Assembly: GCF_001730225.1 (NCBI RefSeq)
Contig: NZ_MIJE01000001.1
Span: 1-64,000, forward strand
DNA from: Desulfuribacillus alkaliarsenatis
GTDB taxonomy: Bacteria > Bacillota > Bacilli > Desulfuribacillales > Desulfuribacillaceae
Direction: 5' to 3'
DNA length: 64,000 bases
Both the position numbers and the translations under genes were made by a program. The notes under the pieces are model-generated. The model searched no databases. It had not been told where the DNA came from and was given only the letters and a program-made list of their open reading frames with translations. This document shows, piece by piece, positions 9,464-17,899 of the stretch; the first letter of the stretch is position 1; each line of letters begins with the position of its first letter.

Positions 9464-10992
9464 GAGTAGACATTAAAGAGTGGAGTGAACTAAGCGATAG
9501 CAGAGAGTTGCTAGAATCAAAGACTAGTCCAGTGGGGATTATTTTCGTCTACTTAATAGCGTTCATTATTATTGGTGCACTAGTATGGAGCTATTATGGA
9601 GAATTAGATGAAGTTGTTAAAGCCCAAGGTGTTGTCAGACCTGAGCAGAACATTAGCACAGTAACCAACAAAGTACTGGGTCGTGTAGAAACAATGTATT
9701 ACGAGCCAGGTTTAGAAGTAGAAGAGGGAGATTTGCTTTATGTAATAGGGCATCAAGAACTAATTATTCAAAAAGAATTTCTAGCAGAAGAACTACAAAA
9801 AACTGATGAAGAATTACGCTTACTACGAACATTTAGAGACAGCATTACTTCTCGAGTAAATTTATTTATTTCTGATGAAGATCGACAGCAAGACTACTAT
9901 GAACAGTTTAGACAGTATATGATTCAAAGACAAGTGTTGTTGCAAGAGATAGAACAGATACAAGCAGAACTAAACTTAATAAACAGGAATAATCAGCGAG
10001 ACCTTGAGATTTACGATCAAGAAGAACAAGAATTACAACGACGTTTAGAAAATGTAGAGCGGTTACAGTATTCAATAGAGCAGGAGCAGAATCAATTTGA
10101 AAAAGAGGAAGATGAATTCTATTTAGCCTACATAGACTACACATTATCGGTACGCGGGCTTGAACAAAACATAATTCAAGCACAACGAACTTATGATATT
10201 TCAAACGTATTAGGCGAAGATAATATTCCGAGAAACCAAATTCAAGAAGACAAAGAAAGATATGAGTTAGCACTATTAGAAAAAGAACGATATCAAAACG
10301 AATATATGCTCAATATAAGCAGACAACAAGAACAGCTGCGAGAAAGATTAAGAGAAATCAATAATACGAGAGAGAAAGCAATACGGTCTACAGAAACACT
10401 AGAGAGCACATTAAATAGTCGCAAAGTAAGCCTTGATAAGTTAGAGGTGGATACGTTAGTTCGTATTAATGAACGAATTAGAGAACAAGAAAGGATTATA
10501 GAAAATTTACAAGAACAATATCGTTCACGGCAAATTAATATAGAAGATTCCTATGTTCGTGCACCAATATCAGGCAATATCAATATTACTCGAGAAACAA
10601 ATATAGGAGATTTATTGCAAACAGGTACAGAAATACTTACAATCGTGCCTAAACATAGCAACGTATATAAAATCCAACTATTTGTACAAAGCAAAGATAT
10701 TGCCCAAATAGAAGTAGGGGATTATGTGCGCTATCGTTTTCCTGCTTTACCATATCGCGAATATGGTGAGTTAACAGGTGAAATTAGCCGCATTAGTACA
10801 GATGCTAATATGAGTCAGCAGGACGGGAGTCGTTACTTCCTTGTTGAGGCTACAATAGAGAATCATCCCGTATACAGCTATAGAGGAGAAGAAGCCCAAA
10901 TAAGAATAGGAATGGATACAGAAGCATCAATAGTTACTGACTCAAAGAAAATTATCTACTATTTATTAGAGAAGATAAACTTACGGGATTAG
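9460..10992 (+). CDS. HlyD-family bacteriocin export accessory protein
   Basis: 510 aa. One N-terminal membrane segment (residues 25-47), then a lipoyl/barrel half (VVRPEQNISTV, GLEVEEGDLLYVIG), a very long glutamate/glutamine-rich coiled coil (about 95-360), and a C-terminal barrel return (YVRAPISGNINI, GDLLQTGTEILTIVPK). This is the membrane-fusion type partner of peptidase-containing exporters such as LagD. The coiled coil is longer than in many homologs. It is translationally coupled to the transporter. It is the last gene of the island, followed by a terminator at 11113. Confidence 0.92.
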   Translation: MRVDIKEWSELSDSRELLESKTSPVGIIFVYLIAFIIIGALVWSYYGELDEVVKAQGVVRPEQNISTVTNKVLGRVETMYYEPGLEVEEGDLLYVIGHQELIIQKEFLAEELQKTDEELRLLRTFRDSITSRVNLFISDEDRQQDYYEQFRQYMIQRQVLLQEIEQIQAELNLINRNNQRDLEIYDQEEQELQRRLENVERLQYSIEQEQNQFEKEEDEFYLAYIDYTLSVRGLEQNIIQAQRTYDISNVLGEDNIPRNQIQEDKERYELALLEKERYQNEYMLNISRQQEQLRERLREINNTREKAIRSTETLESTLNSRKVSLDKLEVDTLVRINERIREQERIIENLQEQYRSRQINIEDSYVRAPISGNINITRETNIGDLLQTGTEILTIVPKHSNVYKIQLFVQSKDIAQIEVGDYVRYRFPALPYREYGELTGEISRISTDANMSQQDGSRYFLVEATIENHPVYSYRGEEAQIRIGMDTEASIVTDSKKIIYYLLEKINLRD

Positions 10993-11112
10993 GGCTATTT
11001 CTCTGTATAAATGAACTCTTGAAATGGACATGGGTATAGTGAGACACGCCTAGCCTCCAATGAAATTTACCAATTAGCACAAACAGTTGGTGGAGTACAT
11101 ACTGATTATTGG

Positions 11113-11141
11113 AGTCCTTGCGGAGATGCAGGGGCTTTTTT
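11113..11141 (+). terminator. Rho-independent terminator closing the bacteriocin island
   Basis: AGTCCTTGC (11113-11121) pairs with GCAGGGGCT (11128-11136) through several G-T pairs, followed by six Ts. It differs from the hairpin at 1285 by only a few bases. The rest of the 10,993-11,257 gap holds nothing recognised. Confidence 0.75.
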
Positions 11142-11257
11142 GTATGTATAAAGAAGATACACTTCTACCGGAACTTTAGTTGAACTAATTTTACATAGTC
11201 GTGTTTATCTAAAGCAATAAAAATAATAATATTGAATTACGGTGTTGAAAAAAATAA

Positions 11258-11318
11258 TTGACAAAAAACACAAGTGGAGTATAATAATATTGATTATCAT
11301 TATCATTATCATTATCAT
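11258..11318 (+). promoter_or_regulatory. Sigma-A promoter with Fur box
   Basis: TTGACA (11258-11263) and TATAAT (11280-11285) with a 16-base spacer form a near-consensus promoter. From 11292 to 11318 the sequence is a run of ATTATC hexamers (GATTATC then CATTATC repeated), matching the hexamer-array form of a Fur box. Placed just after the -10 box, it would block transcription when iron is plentiful. The gene served is the response regulator at 11398. Confidence 0.8.
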
Positions 11319-11397
11319 ATAAATCATTAACGCATATCATAAATTTAAAGGCTTTACAACCTTATAGCTTCAAAATACAGCAAAAAGGACTGATCTG

Positions 11398-12105
11398 ATG
11401 AAAACAATATTAATTATTGACGACGACGAACAACTAGTTCAGATCATGACTATGTATTTACAGAAAAATGGTTATCAAGTTTATTGGGCTGAAGACGGAG
11501 TAACTGGTGGCCAACTTTGCCAAAAACTAAAACCGAATTTAATTATCTTAGATGTGATGTTACCAGGAATAGATGGTTTTAAATTATGTACACATTTGAG
11601 ATGTAATAAATGTTGCGCACCTATATTAATGATATCTGCTAAGAGTGATGTTACGGATCGCATCAATGGTATAGAACTAGGTGCAGATGATTACCTATGT
11701 AAACCTTTTAGTATGAATGAAATGGTTGTCAGAGTAAAGGCTTTACTAAGGCGTTGGGAAGGTATTGAAGAAAAAGTTGCTATTAAACCAAGGTTATACA
11801 TTGATTACGACAAAAGAAAAATATTCCTCAAAGACAAGGAGCTAGACTTAACAAATACAGAGTATCTTATAATGGTACTGTTTTTAAAAAATCAAGGGAA
11901 AATATTTAGTCGAGATGAATTAATGTCTAATTTAAGAGGGATTGATCATTTACACTTAACTGAACGAGCAATTGATTTTCACATAACAAATCTAAGGAAA
12001 AAAATTGAGAAAAGCCCTAAAAATCCAACTTATATAAAAACGATATGGGGTATGGGTTATCAATTTCAGCAAACAGAGGATGAAGATAATGAATGTGAAC
12101 CCTAA
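11398..12105 (+). CDS. Response regulator, OmpR family, Fur-controlled
   Basis: 235 aa. The receiver domain has acidic residues DDDE near 9-12, phospho-acceptor Asp in ILDVMLPG near 53, Ser in MISAKSD and Lys in LCKPFS. The C-terminal winged helix (about 130-228) contains LDLTNTEYLIM, SRDELMSNL, and IDFHITNLRKKIE and ends with the wing GMGYQF. It lies directly downstream of a Fur-box promoter and overlaps its cognate kinase. The 11-bp repeat array before the iron operon at 13102 is the obvious candidate target, since OmpR-family dimers bind tandem repeats of about one helical turn. Confidence 0.93.
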   Translation: MKTILIIDDDEQLVQIMTMYLQKNGYQVYWAEDGVTGGQLCQKLKPNLIILDVMLPGIDGFKLCTHLRCNKCCAPILMISAKSDVTDRINGIELGADDYLCKPFSMNEMVVRVKALLRRWEGIEEKVAIKPRLYIDYDKRKIFLKDKELDLTNTEYLIMVLFLKNQGKIFSRDELMSNLRGIDHLHLTERAIDFHITNLRKKIEKSPKNPTYIKTIWGMGYQFQQTEDEDNECEP

Positions 12106-13021
12106 AATCAAAAAATTATTTTCCAACAGATTTACAAATTCAGCGCTCACCGTAGTCTTATCCTTCTCAATTCTCTTGATAATGAGTTATCTCTATCCAT
12201 TTTTTTATGTTTATGTCATAGGTGGAGGGCTACACTTACTCATTACTTATTATCAATTAAAAAAGTTATACACATATTATAATCATGAAAAAAAGATTTT
12301 TGAAGAGCAGATATTATACGAGAAAAAGATTAAAGAACACATGGTAGAGGATTTATGCCACGATATAAAAGCACCTTTAAGTACATTGAGAGGACAAATG
12401 GAAGCCATCTTAGATGGTATAATGCCAGCTGATCAGAAAACACTAGAACTTTCTATTCAACAAATAGATAGAGTCACAAAATTAGTTGATGAATTAGATT
12501 TATCGTTAGACGCATTACATTTAACAGGCAAACTTAAAAGCTATAAATTATCTAAATTTTTGAACCATATAACTGCTAACTTTGAATTAGTGTGTAACTC
12601 TAGAGGAATGCGTTACGAAGTGATTAATGATTTAAACAATGATTACGAACTCCTGATTGATTCAAACAGACTGTATCAGGCATTTTTTAATATTTTTAAC
12701 AATTCAATAAGATTTTCAAATAAAAGCAATTCTGTTTTTCGAATTGTTATCAAAGAAGCTGAACACCACATCGACATCTTCCTAGCAGACAATGGAACAG
12801 GCATAGCACTTGAGGATGAACCTTACATTTTTGAAAGACTATATAAGGGAGATGCTAGTAGAAAAAAGGAAAAAGATAGTGGCTCTGGTCTTGGGTTGTT
12901 TATTACTAAGGAAATTGTTGAATATCACGGTGGACAAATCTCTATCTTCAAACCAAAGCTTTTTGAAAGTGGTTGCACACTATTAATTAAACTACCAAAA
13001 CCCAAAGTGTGGGTCGCTTAA
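12089..13021 (+). CDS. Sensor histidine kinase, small membrane type
   Basis: About 310 aa. Two N-terminal hydrophobic segments (near 18-38 and 42-60) leave almost no extracytoplasmic loop, so this is an intramembrane-sensing type, or it relies on a partner protein. The DHp H box is LCHDIKAPLSTLRG, followed by the N box NIFNNSIRFS, DNGTGIA, and GSGLGLFITKEIVEYHGG. It starts inside the regulator gene: ATG 12089 is well spaced from AGAGG, ATG 12080 is not. With no sensor loop, the neighbouring signal-peptide-less FecB-like proteins could supply the signal; this is an inference. Confidence 0.9.
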   Translation: MNVNPKIKKLFSNRFTNSALTVVLSFSILLIMSYLYPFFYVYVIGGGLHLLITYYQLKKLYTYYNHEKKIFEEQILYEKKIKEHMVEDLCHDIKAPLSTLRGQMEAILDGIMPADQKTLELSIQQIDRVTKLVDELDLSLDALHLTGKLKSYKLSKFLNHITANFELVCNSRGMRYEVINDLNNDYELLIDSNRLYQAFFNIFNNSIRFSNKSNSVFRIVIKEAEHHIDIFLADNGTGIALEDEPYIFERLYKGDASRKKEKDSGSGLGLFITKEIVEYHGGQISIFKPKLFESGCTLLIKLPKPKVWVA

Positions 13022-13038
13022 AAACCAATGATCATAGA

Positions 13039-13069
13039 ACTGTTGAGGAAATTGCTCAACAGTTTTTTG
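13039..13069 (+). terminator. Rho-independent terminator after the iron two-component genes
   Basis: AACTGTTGAG (13039-13048) pairs perfectly with CTCAACAGTT (13056-13065), followed by a T-run. Confidence 0.85.
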
Positions 13070-13101
13070 CTTATATATGGGACTTTTTTTATTTATCACA
13101 A

Positions 13102-13145
13102 ACTCACACTTTTCTAACAAATTGCTAACAAATTTCTCACAATTA
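13102..13145 (+). promoter_or_regulatory. Four contiguous 11-bp direct repeats, likely response-regulator sites
   Basis: ACTCACACTTT (13102), TCTAACAAATT (13113), GCTAACAAATT (13124) and TCTCACAATTA (13135) lie end to end without gaps; the central two differ at one base. The array occupies the -35 region of the promoter at 13151, where no good -35 box exists. Eleven-base same-face repeats are the usual layout for activators of the OmpR family, and such a regulator is encoded immediately upstream. Confidence 0.7.
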
Positions 13146-13150
13146 TATTT

Positions 13151-13182
13151 TATAATTCTAAATGAAAATAATAATTATTATC
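13151..13182 (+). promoter_or_regulatory. -10 box and second Fur-like site of the iron operon
   Basis: TATAAT (13151-13156) is followed by GAAAATAATAATTATTATC (13164-13182), an imperfect palindrome close to the 19-bp Fur box. There is no matching -35 box, consistent with activator dependence. Confidence 0.6.
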
Positions 13183-13194
13183 AGGAGAGCTTAA

Positions 13195-14061
13195 ATGCAA
13201 CTTGAATACTATTCACTTCATAAAAGTAAATTTTCATTACCAGATGAACCTAGAGTGGTCAGTTTAATGCCTCATATAACGGACCATTTACTATCGCTAA
13301 AAATTGTGCCTGTTGGCACAGTTAAGGTAAATGATTATGAAACAGAATTTCATGGTTATCTAAAAAAATATTTGACGAACAGCATGGTAATCGGCAGTTC
13401 TATAGAGTTAAATTTGGAGGCGATTGCCTCTTTAAAACCAGACATTATTATAGGTGAGGGGAAAAAGCACTTATTTTATCTTAATAAACTTTCTTCTATT
13501 GCACCTACGTTCCTATTTAAAGATTTAACAGTTGATTGGCAACTAGTGTTTAAAATAATTGGAAATATGTTTGGGCGCCAGTCTGTAGTAGCTAAAGAGC
13601 TAGAACTGTTCAAACAAAAAATTAACGACATAAAAAATTTCAAAAATAAAACTCTGTTTTCAAAAAACATCTTATTCGCAAATCATTGGAAGCGAAATCT
13701 CTTTAGGGTCTACTCTCATAAAAGCCATTTAGGCAAGATATTATACGAAGAAATTCAATTACCGTATGCTGGTTATGATTATGAATCGATAGAAAAACCT
13801 TTAATTACACTTAGTATCAATGATATTATGCAAACTTCAGTTGATGAACTGTTTATTTTAACAGATACGGCAAATCCACAGCGAATTCACATACAACAGT
13901 ACTTTGATCATGATAAGCAAAAGCACCCACCTCAAATACATTATTTGCCAGGACTTAAAGATGGGATTGAAGGCAAAGGTTTAATTCTTTACAACCAAAT
14001 TATCCAACACCTATTTCATGCAATATCGAGTGAGAGTAAGGAGGTGCAAAAGATTGTTTAA
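13195..14061 (+). CDS. FecB-like iron-siderophore binding protein without signal peptide
   Basis: 288 aa. The fold is that of class III periplasmic binding proteins (FecB/FeuA/BtuF): EPRVVSLMPHITDHLLSL at the start of lobe 1, SLKPDIIIGEGKKH, a connecting helix, then lobe 2 with KSHLGKILYEEI and GLKDGIEGKG. Unusually it begins almost directly at the folded domain, with no hydrophobic signal and no lipobox, so it should be cytoplasmic. It is first in the iron operon, 12 bases after the Fur-like site. A FeuA-like domain in the cytoplasm has precedent in the Bacillus regulator Btr, where it senses the siderophore. A sensor or intracellular carrier role is inferred. It is paralogous to the next two genes. 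Confidence 0.8.
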   Translation: MQLEYYSLHKSKFSLPDEPRVVSLMPHITDHLLSLKIVPVGTVKVNDYETEFHGYLKKYLTNSMVIGSSIELNLEAIASLKPDIIIGEGKKHLFYLNKLSSIAPTFLFKDLTVDWQLVFKIIGNMFGRQSVVAKELELFKQKINDIKNFKNKTLFSKNILFANHWKRNLFRVYSHKSHLGKILYEEIQLPYAGYDYESIEKPLITLSINDIMQTSVDELFILTDTANPQRIHIQQYFDHDKQKHPPQIHYLPGLKDGIEGKGLILYNQIIQHLFHAISSESKEVQKIV

Positions 14062-14935
14062 GCAAGAAGTTCGTTACATTGGTCAACCGATAAGTAATCT
14101 TAACCATTCGGGCTTTAAGAGAATAATAGTTTTGGCACCACATTTTGTCGATTATTTACTAACGTTAGATAGTATACCTATTGGCGTTGTAAGTGAAGAT
14201 GACAATGGAACAACACTTGATGACTGTGTTATTCCCGCCCAACAAAAAGTAATAAGTGTTGGAACAAGCAAATTACCACAGTTAGACATAATAAAAGAAC
14301 TAAAACCAGACTTGATTTTAGGCGAAGCAAAAAAGCATATTCATCTATTCAAAGCATTAGATAATCTGGCACCTACAATATTGATTAAAGATCTAAGCGT
14401 TGATTGGAAAAAAATCCTTCTGTTTCTCAGTCACATTCTTAACAAGGAACAGATTGCACGACAAAAACTAGATGAATTAGATGAACAAATCAATATGAAT
14501 AAACCACATTTCAAAACATTTTTTGCTAATAAAACCGTATTGTTGGCAAATGTGTGGAAAAAAGAGGGTCTTCAAGTTCATAATTTCGATAGCCACCTTG
14601 GAAAAATTCTATACCAACAAATTGGTCTACGAAAACCAAGCCCACTGCATATTGAAGATAAATATATTGGATACAAGTATATGTTTCCACATAAGTTAGA
14701 TAGCATTGCATCCATTAACCCAGATATCTTGTTCTTATTTAATACAGTTGGAGTTAAACAAGAAGAGATTTTTAAAGAAATAGAAAAATCTTCTCTATGG
14801 AATGATTTAAGTTGTGTTAAGAATGATCAGGTCTATCGGTTTGGAAGCTTAAAAGATGGTAACGAAGGTAGATGCGTTCGTCATTATACAAAAATTCTCA
14901 ATGAAATATCAAAACATGTTATGGGGGTAAATTAA
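14054..14935 (+). CDS. Second FecB-like binding protein without signal peptide
   Basis: 293 aa from TTG 14054, which has an ideal AAGGAGG nine bases upstream and overlaps the previous stop codon; an earlier in-frame ATG at 14018 has no ribosome site. The body parallels the preceding protein: FKRIIVLAPHFVDYLLTL, ELKPDLILGEAKKH, LIKDLSVDW, DSHLGKILYQQIGL and GSLKDGNEGR. Again there is no signal peptide or lipobox. The two share more with each other (GEGKKH/GEAKKH, DLTVDW/DLSVDW) than with the lipoprotein that follows, so they may act as a pair inside the cell. The ligand is unknown. Confidence 0.8.
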   Translation: MFKQEVRYIGQPISNLNHSGFKRIIVLAPHFVDYLLTLDSIPIGVVSEDDNGTTLDDCVIPAQQKVISVGTSKLPQLDIIKELKPDLILGEAKKHIHLFKALDNLAPTILIKDLSVDWKKILLFLSHILNKEQIARQKLDELDEQINMNKPHFKTFFANKTVLLANVWKKEGLQVHNFDSHLGKILYQQIGLRKPSPLHIEDKYIGYKYMFPHKLDSIASINPDILFLFNTVGVKQEEIFKEIEKSSLWNDLSCVKNDQVYRFGSLKDGNEGRCVRHYTKILNEISKHVMGVN

Positions 14936-16092
14936 TGAAAAAAATAATATTTTTAATTGTGTTATTAACTACCGTCCTTATATTAGGGGCATGTGCTAAT
15001 AAACAGACTTCTGTTCTACTGCCGAACGAAGATGTTGCAGATGAAACAGTTGTATCAGAGAAGATAATTGAAGAAGCAACAGAAGAAGTAAGTAATAACG
15101 AAGACATTGAAAAGTCAGGAACAGAGGCTCAAGAATTATCAGATACTCAAGCAATAGGCGATACAAATGCTGAAACGACTACCAACAATAACGGTAATAA
15201 TGTCAGCAACACTAGTCCAAATACGAATGTAAGCACAACACAACAACCGAAGACGAGAATTATTCAGCACGCAATGGGGTCATTGGAAGTACCTGCTAAA
15301 CCAGAGCGAATCGTTGTACTTTCTGCCCAGCATGCGGATCATTTAATCTCTTTAGGTATTACTCCAATTGGATCAATAAGTGGTGCAGGTGGGCGAGAGG
15401 TTGATTGGCTTCATAACAGAATGCCTGGAACGACATATATTGGTCACTTTCATTCGCCAAGCGTAGAAATGATTCTATCATTAAGACCGGATTTGATTTT
15501 GGGCGTAGAAAAGCATAATTCAAAAGCATATGGATCATTAAGTAAAATTGCACCTACTGTTTTACTGCAAGACATGGAAGCTGACTGGCGAGAAATTTAT
15601 AAATATATAGCTGAAGTAGTTGGTAGAGAAGACGTAGCCAAGGCTCGTTTGAAAGAGTTTGACAATCGATTAAGTAAAGGGAAACAAGACATTGCTACAA
15701 AACTTAATAACGGCGAAACAGTACTCTTTATGAGAGTCCACCACAAAGAATCACGTCTATTTGGCACTAACAGTCATATCGGCAAAATAGCTTATGGGGG
15801 GCTAGGTTTAAGACCACCATCTATAACACCGACAAATGTAGCTGAATTACCAATTGCTTTAGAAAAGCTGCCAGAGTTTGAAGTTGACCACATATTTCTA
15901 CTAGATACGGCAAAAAAAGAAAATCAAGATGTAATTAAAGAAATGCAACAAAATCCAATCTGGAAGAATACGAAAGCCGTCCAGAATGGAAATGTACATT
16001 TGTTAGGAGATTTAAATGATAGTAGAGCTGGAAAAAGTTTAGTTCTATATAACCTAATCGTCGATGGGATTTTGGATGGGTTGCTTAAATAA
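14935..16092 (+). CDS. Iron-siderophore ABC transporter substrate-binding lipoprotein
   Basis: 385 aa. The signal peptide ends in the lipobox LGAC (Cys near residue 20), followed by an unusually long acidic then Thr/Asn-rich linker (about 25-103) and a FecB-type binding domain (PERIVVLSAQHADHLISLG, LRPDLILGVEKH, NSHIGKIAYGGLGL, AGKSLVLYNLI). The long linker could lift the domain above the cell wall. It is the only one of the three tandem binding proteins with an export signal, so it is the true partner of the FecCD permeases downstream. Its ATG overlaps the preceding stop. Confidence 0.92.
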   Translation: MKKIIFLIVLLTTVLILGACANKQTSVLLPNEDVADETVVSEKIIEEATEEVSNNEDIEKSGTEAQELSDTQAIGDTNAETTTNNNGNNVSNTSPNTNVSTTQQPKTRIIQHAMGSLEVPAKPERIVVLSAQHADHLISLGITPIGSISGAGGREVDWLHNRMPGTTYIGHFHSPSVEMILSLRPDLILGVEKHNSKAYGSLSKIAPTVLLQDMEADWREIYKYIAEVVGREDVAKARLKEFDNRLSKGKQDIATKLNNGETVLFMRVHHKESRLFGTNSHIGKIAYGGLGLRPPSITPTNVAELPIALEKLPEFEVDHIFLLDTAKKENQDVIKEMQQNPIWKNTKAVQNGNVHLLGDLNDSRAGKSLVLYNLIVDGILDGLLK

Positions 16093-17882
16093 TGGAGAGC
16101 ATAAAATATTTTTTAAGATTCGTAAGCCCATATAAATTTAAAATTTTTATAGCTATAGTTCTAGGATTTGTGAGAAATGCTATTCCGATGTTGCTGCCAA
16201 TTATTATGATGTACATCGTTGACAATATAATTGGCAACAACGAAATGGTAGTAGATCAAAAAGTGTATCTCTTGGTTGTAATCATGCTAGGCAGTTTCTT
16301 GATATATACAATTCTAAGAGTGCCAGTAGAATACTATAGCACATATGTGACGCAATGGATTGGTAACAAGATATTGTATGATATTCGGAAAAATTTATTT
16401 GAACATTTACAGAAACTATCCCTACGGTTTTATCACGAAAAGCGATCTGGGGAAGTAGTTTCCCGAGTTGTTCACGATGTAGAACATACGAAGCACTTTG
16501 TAACAACTGGTTTAATCAATTTATGGCTAGATATAGTAGCAATTATTATAGCTGTGGCAGTTATGCTTAAGTTAAATATTCAGCTAACATTTGTATCGTT
16601 ACTAATTTTACCGTTCTATGCCGTAGCAATGCGTTATTTTTTCAGCAAATTTAGAGATCTAAGTAAACAACGATCTAAAGCGCTAGCAGAAGTACATGCT
16701 CACCTTAGCGAACGGATTCAAGGGATTAGTGTTGTAAAAAGTTTTGCATTAGAAAAACACGAGGAAAAAGTATTTGACAACCAAAATACGTTTTTTCACA
16801 ATAGAGCACTAGGTGTAGTTAGTTATGAAGCCAAAACACAATCAATCGTAAATACAATAACTGATATAGCACCACTACTAATCATTGCCTTTGGGGGCTA
16901 TCAGGTTATTTTGGGCAATCTTACATTAGGTGCATTGTTAGCCTTTTATGTATACGCTGAAAGAATTTACAACCCATTAAGAAGGCTGATAAATTCAACT
17001 ACACATCTTACACAATCACTGGCCGCAATGGATAGGGTTGTCGAGTTAATGAAAGAACCATACGATTTACAAGAAAAAGCAGACGCAGTACAGGTAGAAA
17101 AAGTAGTAGGAAACATCTCATTTAAGGACGTCAGCTTTCAATATGGCAACAAGAGTGAATCCGTATTAAAAGATATTAATATCGATATCCGCCAAGGTGA
17201 AACAGTTGCACTTGTTGGGGCAAGTGGCGGTGGTAAATCATCGTTTATAAGTCTAATCCCAAGATTTTTTGATGTATACCAAGGAGCTATTACTATTGAT
17301 GGTATTGATGTGCGAGATTATAGCATTTCATGCTTGCGTAAGCAAATTGGCATGGTACTTCAAGAACCGGTTTTATTTAGTCATTCAATTCGAGAAAATA
17401 TTATGATGGGCAATCCCAAAGCTAGTGAACAAGAAATGATATTCGCTGCTAAAAAAGCGTTAGCTCATGACTTTATTGAGAATCTTCCAGAAGGCTATGA
17501 TACTGAAATTGGCGAGAGAGGTGTAAAACTTTCAGGTGGTCAAAGACAAAGAATTGCAATCGCTAGGTTGTTCCTGAAAAAACCGCAGATCATAATTTTA
17601 GATGAGGCAACATCTGCTCTAGATTTAGAGACGGAAAAACATGTTCAGCATTCAATTAACGAGCTGTCAAGAGATAGAACAACAATTATTGTAGCACATC
17701 GGTTAGCTACTATTACACACGCAGATACGATTATAGTGATGGATGGTGGGCAAATAGTTGAAAAAGGAACTCATGAACAGTTGATGGAGCAAAAAGGTAG
17801 TTATTATCAATTGTTTATAATACAAAACTTAGATGAGAACAGCCCTGAAAGTGAAACTATAATCAGTAAGAATGTAAGTTAA
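16092..17882 (+). CDS. ABC transporter, fused permease-ATPase (exporter type)
   Basis: 596 aa. The N-terminal six-helix exporter membrane domain (10-310) is followed by an ATPase with Walker A GASGGGKSS, signature LSGGQRQR, Walker B IILDEATSALD and H-loop VAHRLAT. This half-transporter would act as a homodimer. It starts on the last base of the previous stop codon (TAATG), so it belongs to the iron operon. Exporter-type half transporters in siderophore loci either secrete the siderophore or, in a few systems, take it up. No siderophore synthesis genes are visible here, so the cargo is unclear. Confidence 0.88.
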   Translation: MESIKYFLRFVSPYKFKIFIAIVLGFVRNAIPMLLPIIMMYIVDNIIGNNEMVVDQKVYLLVVIMLGSFLIYTILRVPVEYYSTYVTQWIGNKILYDIRKNLFEHLQKLSLRFYHEKRSGEVVSRVVHDVEHTKHFVTTGLINLWLDIVAIIIAVAVMLKLNIQLTFVSLLILPFYAVAMRYFFSKFRDLSKQRSKALAEVHAHLSERIQGISVVKSFALEKHEEKVFDNQNTFFHNRALGVVSYEAKTQSIVNTITDIAPLLIIAFGGYQVILGNLTLGALLAFYVYAERIYNPLRRLINSTTHLTQSLAAMDRVVELMKEPYDLQEKADAVQVEKVVGNISFKDVSFQYGNKSESVLKDINIDIRQGETVALVGASGGGKSSFISLIPRFFDVYQGAITIDGIDVRDYSISCLRKQIGMVLQEPVLFSHSIRENIMMGNPKASEQEMIFAAKKALAHDFIENLPEGYDTEIGERGVKLSGGQRQRIAIARLFLKKPQIIILDEATSALDLETEKHVQHSINELSRDRTTIIVAHRLATITHADTIIVMDGGQIVEKGTHEQLMEQKGSYYQLFIIQNLDENSPESETIISKNVS

Positions 17883-17899
17883 AGGAGATGCAGAACAGA

